From: Candidatus Curtissbacteria bacterium RIFCSPLOWO2_01_FULL_41_18
GTDB taxonomy: Bacteria > Patescibacteriota > Microgenomatia > Curtissbacterales > GWA2-41-24
Direction of reading: 5' to 3'
Assembly (NCBI GenBank): GCA_001776475.1
Contig: MFBQ01000009.1
Coordinates: forward strand, 1 to 13,956
Length of the DNA: 13,956 nucleotides
The notes below the pieces were generated by a model that saw only the letters and a program-made list of their open reading frames with translations, made no database searches and was not told the DNA's origin. Positions 12,074 through 13,956 of the stretch are shown here, piece by piece. How positions within the stretch are numbered: the stretch's first letter is position 1; each line of letters begins with the position of its first letter. The translations under genes were made by a program, and so were the position numbers.

Positions 12074-13429
12074 ATGGCCATACAAGCAAGATCGGAATTC
12101 GCAAGTGCCCTAAATCAGGTTTGTTCGGAGCGTGGGATCGAACCAGAAGTTGTTATTGATTCCATAAAACAGGCCATTTTGGCAGCATATCGCAAAGATT
12201 ACGGTGATCCGGAAGGAATCGATATTAACCTCGACCCTCAATCTGGAGAGGTCGCCTTATCCAAAAATAAAAAAAATATGACCCCGTCGGGATTCGGGCG
12301 AATTGCCGCCCAAACCGCCAAACAGGTTATTTTGCAGCGCATTCGCGAAGCCGAAAAAAACGCAATACTTACGGAATACTCGTCCAAAGTTGGTACTGTT
12401 GTATCAGGGATCATTCAAAGGATTTCTGGTCCGGTAATTACCGTCAATCTCGGTAAAGCAGAAGGCATCATGCCACCCTCAGAACAAGCTCATAATGAAA
12501 AATATTTTATTAATCAAAGGCTAAAGGTTTTTGTCATTGGTATTAAAGAAGGTGCCAGAGGTGAAGAAATTATTGTCTCAAGAAGTGCCAACGGTCTTTT
12601 AGAAGGTCTTTTTAAACAAGAAGTCCCGGAAGTTTCACAGGGCACTGTCCAGATTAAAGTTATCGCCAGGGAAGCGGGCTCCAGATCCAAAATTGCTGTT
12701 TTTTCTGACCAAATGGGTGTGGATCCTGTTGGTTCCTGCGTTGGCCAAAAGGGTGTCCGCGTACAGGCGGTTATTAATGAACTTGGTAATGAAAAAATTG
12801 ATGTTATTGCTTATCAGGAAGATCCTGCTGAGTTCATCAGGACCTCCCTGTCCCCAGCTAAAGACCTACAGGTAAAGGTTGACGAAAAGAAAGAGATAGC
12901 AGAGGTCACTGCTCCAGACGACCAACTTTCACTGGCAATTGGTAAAGAAGGCCAAAATGTCAGGCTTGCTGCCAAACTAACTGGTTTCAAAATCGACATT
13001 CGGGGCAAAAGCGGTACCCCCAAAGAAGTTGAGGAAAAAGAAAAGAAAGCCCAAGAAGAGGCCAAAAAAGCCCTTGGTGTAATCGAAAAAGTTGAGGAAA
13101 AAGAAAAGAAAGCCGCAAGTGAAGACCAAAAAACACCCGCACCTCAAACAACTCAAAACACATCCGATGATCAAAAGTCAGAACCAACACAAAAGGCCAG
13201 TGATGATAAGCAAATACCAACCCCAGAAAACAAGCAGAAAAAAGAAAAAGAGAAATCGAAAGGAATGGAAGAAATCAAATCTAAAGCACAAAATGAAATA
13301 GAGGCTAGCCCGAAAGAAGAATCAGATGAGCCAAAATTAAAGGATACTGTAGGTGATCAGCCTGACAGCGACCCGTCCGACTCGCTGCAAGACGCAGCTG
13401 CGTCGAAGCGGGCGGGCAAGACTACTTAA
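12074..13429 (+). CDS. nusA: Transcription termination/antitermination protein NusA
   Basis: NusA binds RNA polymerase and nascent RNA, enhancing pausing and hairpin-dependent termination. The RNA-polymerase-binding N-terminal domain is at about 1-100 and includes GFGRIAAQTAKQVILQRIREAE (73-94), on the short side. The S1 domain is at about 104-170, then KH1 with GSCVGQKGVRV (220-230) and KH2 with LAIGKEGQNVRLA (287-299). Instead of an acidic-repeat domain, residues 313-451 are a Lys/Glu/Gln-rich disordered tail with an internal duplication and an odd basic end (SKRAGKTT). An AGGA lies 12 nt before the ATG, and a T-terminated hairpin lies farther upstream. infB follows after 37 nt. rimP, ylxR and ylxQ, common neighbours elsewhere, are absent. 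Confidence 0.95.
   Translation: MAIQARSEFASALNQVCSERGIEPEVVIDSIKQAILAAYRKDYGDPEGIDINLDPQSGEVALSKNKKNMTPSGFGRIAAQTAKQVILQRIREAEKNAILTEYSSKVGTVVSGIIQRISGPVITVNLGKAEGIMPPSEQAHNEKYFINQRLKVFVIGIKEGARGEEIIVSRSANGLLEGLFKQEVPEVSQGTVQIKVIAREAGSRSKIAVFSDQMGVDPVGSCVGQKGVRVQAVINELGNEKIDVIAYQEDPAEFIRTSLSPAKDLQVKVDEKKEIAEVTAPDDQLSLAIGKEGQNVRLAAKLTGFKIDIRGKSGTPKEVEEKEKKAQEEAKKALGVIEKVEEKEKKAASEDQKTPAPQTTQNTSDDQKSEPTQKASDDKQIPTPENKQKKEKEKSKGMEEIKSKAQNEIEASPKEESDEPKLKDTVGDQPDSDPSDSLQDAAASKRAGKTT
13028..13114 (+). repeat. In-frame direct repeat inside the nusA tail
   Basis: An identical 24-nt sequence encoding VEEKEKKA occurs at 13028-13051 and 13091-13114, 63 nt (21 codons) apart. It lies in the disordered tail, where length changes are probably tolerated. 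Exact identity at the DNA level points to a recent duplication or slippage-type event. Confidence 0.75.
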
Positions 13430-13450
13430 ATGAAAGCTCGTCCGCTGTCA
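13363..13450. repeat. GC-rich palindromic segment across the nusA 3' end
   Basis: TGACAGCG at 13363-13370 and CGCTGTCA at 13443-13450 are perfect inverted repeats. They enclose a GC-rich block containing the 14-nt palindrome GACGCAGCTGCGTC (13391-13404). The segment spans the last 22 codons of nusA, its stop and part of the nusA-infB spacer. It encodes an Ala/Lys/Arg-containing end unlike the Lys/Glu/Gln-rich tail before it. No T-run follows, so it is not an obvious terminator. An inserted palindromic element or an mRNA processing hairpin is possible. Confidence 0.45.
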
Positions 13451-13466
13451 AGTAAATTTAATAACC

Positions 13467-13956
13467 ATGAAAGATTCAAGCAAAGACAATTTGAGGCCTG
13501 CTGTTGTTACCCTGATGGGTCATGTCGACCACGGCAAAACTACTCTTCTTGACGCTATCAGAAAAACCAATGTTGTGGCCCGTGAGCACGGTGGTATCAC
13601 CCAACATATCGGCGCCTACCAAATAATTTTTCAAGGCAAACCAATTACCTTTATTGATACCCCGGGTCACGAAGCCTTTGAAAAAATGCGTTCCCGTGGC
13701 GCTGAAGTAGCTGACATTGTTGTCTTAGTAGTTGCTGCCAACGACGGTGTTAAACCTCAGACGGTAGAAGCCATAAAGCACATCAAAAATGCTAATAAAC
13801 CGATAATCGTGGCCATTACTAAAACCGATTTATCAGATATTAACCTTGAAAAAGTTAAAAAAGAGTTACAAACTCATAATGTCGTTGTCGAGGGCTATGG
13901 CGGACAAGTGCCGGCGGTAGAAGTTGCGGCAACTAAAGGGCAAGGCATCAATGAAC
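13467..13956 (+). CDS. infB: Translation initiation factor IF-2 (3' partial)
   Basis: IF-2 is the GTPase that brings initiator tRNA to the 30S subunit and drives subunit joining. The first 163 residues are visible and run off the window. The G domain begins almost at once: G1 GHVDHGKT at 18-25, G2 GGITQHIGAY at 42-51 and G3 DTPGH at 64-68. The long N-terminal region of other bacterial IF-2 is missing, as in some reduced genomes. G4 reads TKTD (118-121) instead of NKxD, and the G5 position reads AAT instead of a Ser-Ala motif. The rest fits IF-2, including GAEVADIVVLVVAANDGVKPQT. The ATG at 13467 is the only start before G1 in this frame that keeps a sensible N-terminus. No Shine-Dalgarno is visible, and nusA lies 37 nt upstream. 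Confidence 0.92.
   Translation, partial: MKDSSKDNLRPAVVTLMGHVDHGKTTLLDAIRKTNVVAREHGGITQHIGAYQIIFQGKPITFIDTPGHEAFEKMRSRGAEVADIVVLVVAANDGVKPQTVEAIKHIKNANKPIIVAITKTDLSDINLEKVKKELQTHNVVVEGYGGQVPAVEVAATKGQGINE

Noticed and set aside
13430..13466. ATG right after the nusA stop as a start for infB or a small leader peptide.
   Set aside because: It is in a different frame from infB and continues antagonistically through the IF-2 G1 region before stopping; no ribosome binding site supports it.

Overview
The window is a compact bacterial housekeeping segment of moderate-to-low GC. It probably comes from the Candidate Phyla Radiation (Patescibacteria), perhaps the Microgenomates. This is an inference from several traits seen together: a shortened HrcA, a DnaJ without its zinc finger, an IF-2 whose G domain starts almost at the N-terminus, few recognisable Shine-Dalgarno sequences, and nusA followed directly by infB. 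TGA is used as a stop (the first partial gene, lepA, dnaJ), so the recoded-TGA lineages (Gracilibacteria, Absconditabacteria) are unlikely.

Layout. Positions 1-2273 are accessory: the tail of an unknown gene, an orphan gene (183-635), a 74-residue secreted protein with an LPNAG sorting-type tail (632-856, minus), and a polytopic membrane protein resembling GT-C glycosyltransferases (939-2273, minus). rpsT (bS20) lies upstream of the membrane gene on the minus strand with a good promoter. It diverges from murJ across a 171-nt spacer rich in palindromes. murJ and lepA abut on the plus strand (stop codon directly followed by ATG).

Positions 6169-11140 form a heat-shock cluster: hrcA, grpE, dnaK, a small DUF6941-like gene, dnaJ. 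A TTGACA promoter overlapping a CIRCE-like inverted repeat lies in front of hrcA, so the HrcA repressor probably controls its own operon and the DnaK chaperone machine. A hairpin-rich stretch precedes dnaK. dnaJ has a perfect TATAAT six bases before its ATG, which suggests an additional leaderless transcript.

After an orphan gene (11276-11863) comes the transcription/translation pair nusA-infB, with infB cut by the window end. In front of nusA, a near-consensus promoter is followed about 25 nt after its expected start by a strong intrinsic terminator. This arrangement suggests attenuation, possibly NusA autoregulation.

Palindromic elements with ATATCAG/CTGATAT ends occur both in the rpsT/murJ spacer and in the nusA leader. 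They may be a dispersed repeat family. I found no tRNA, rRNA, CRISPR array, transposase or defence system.
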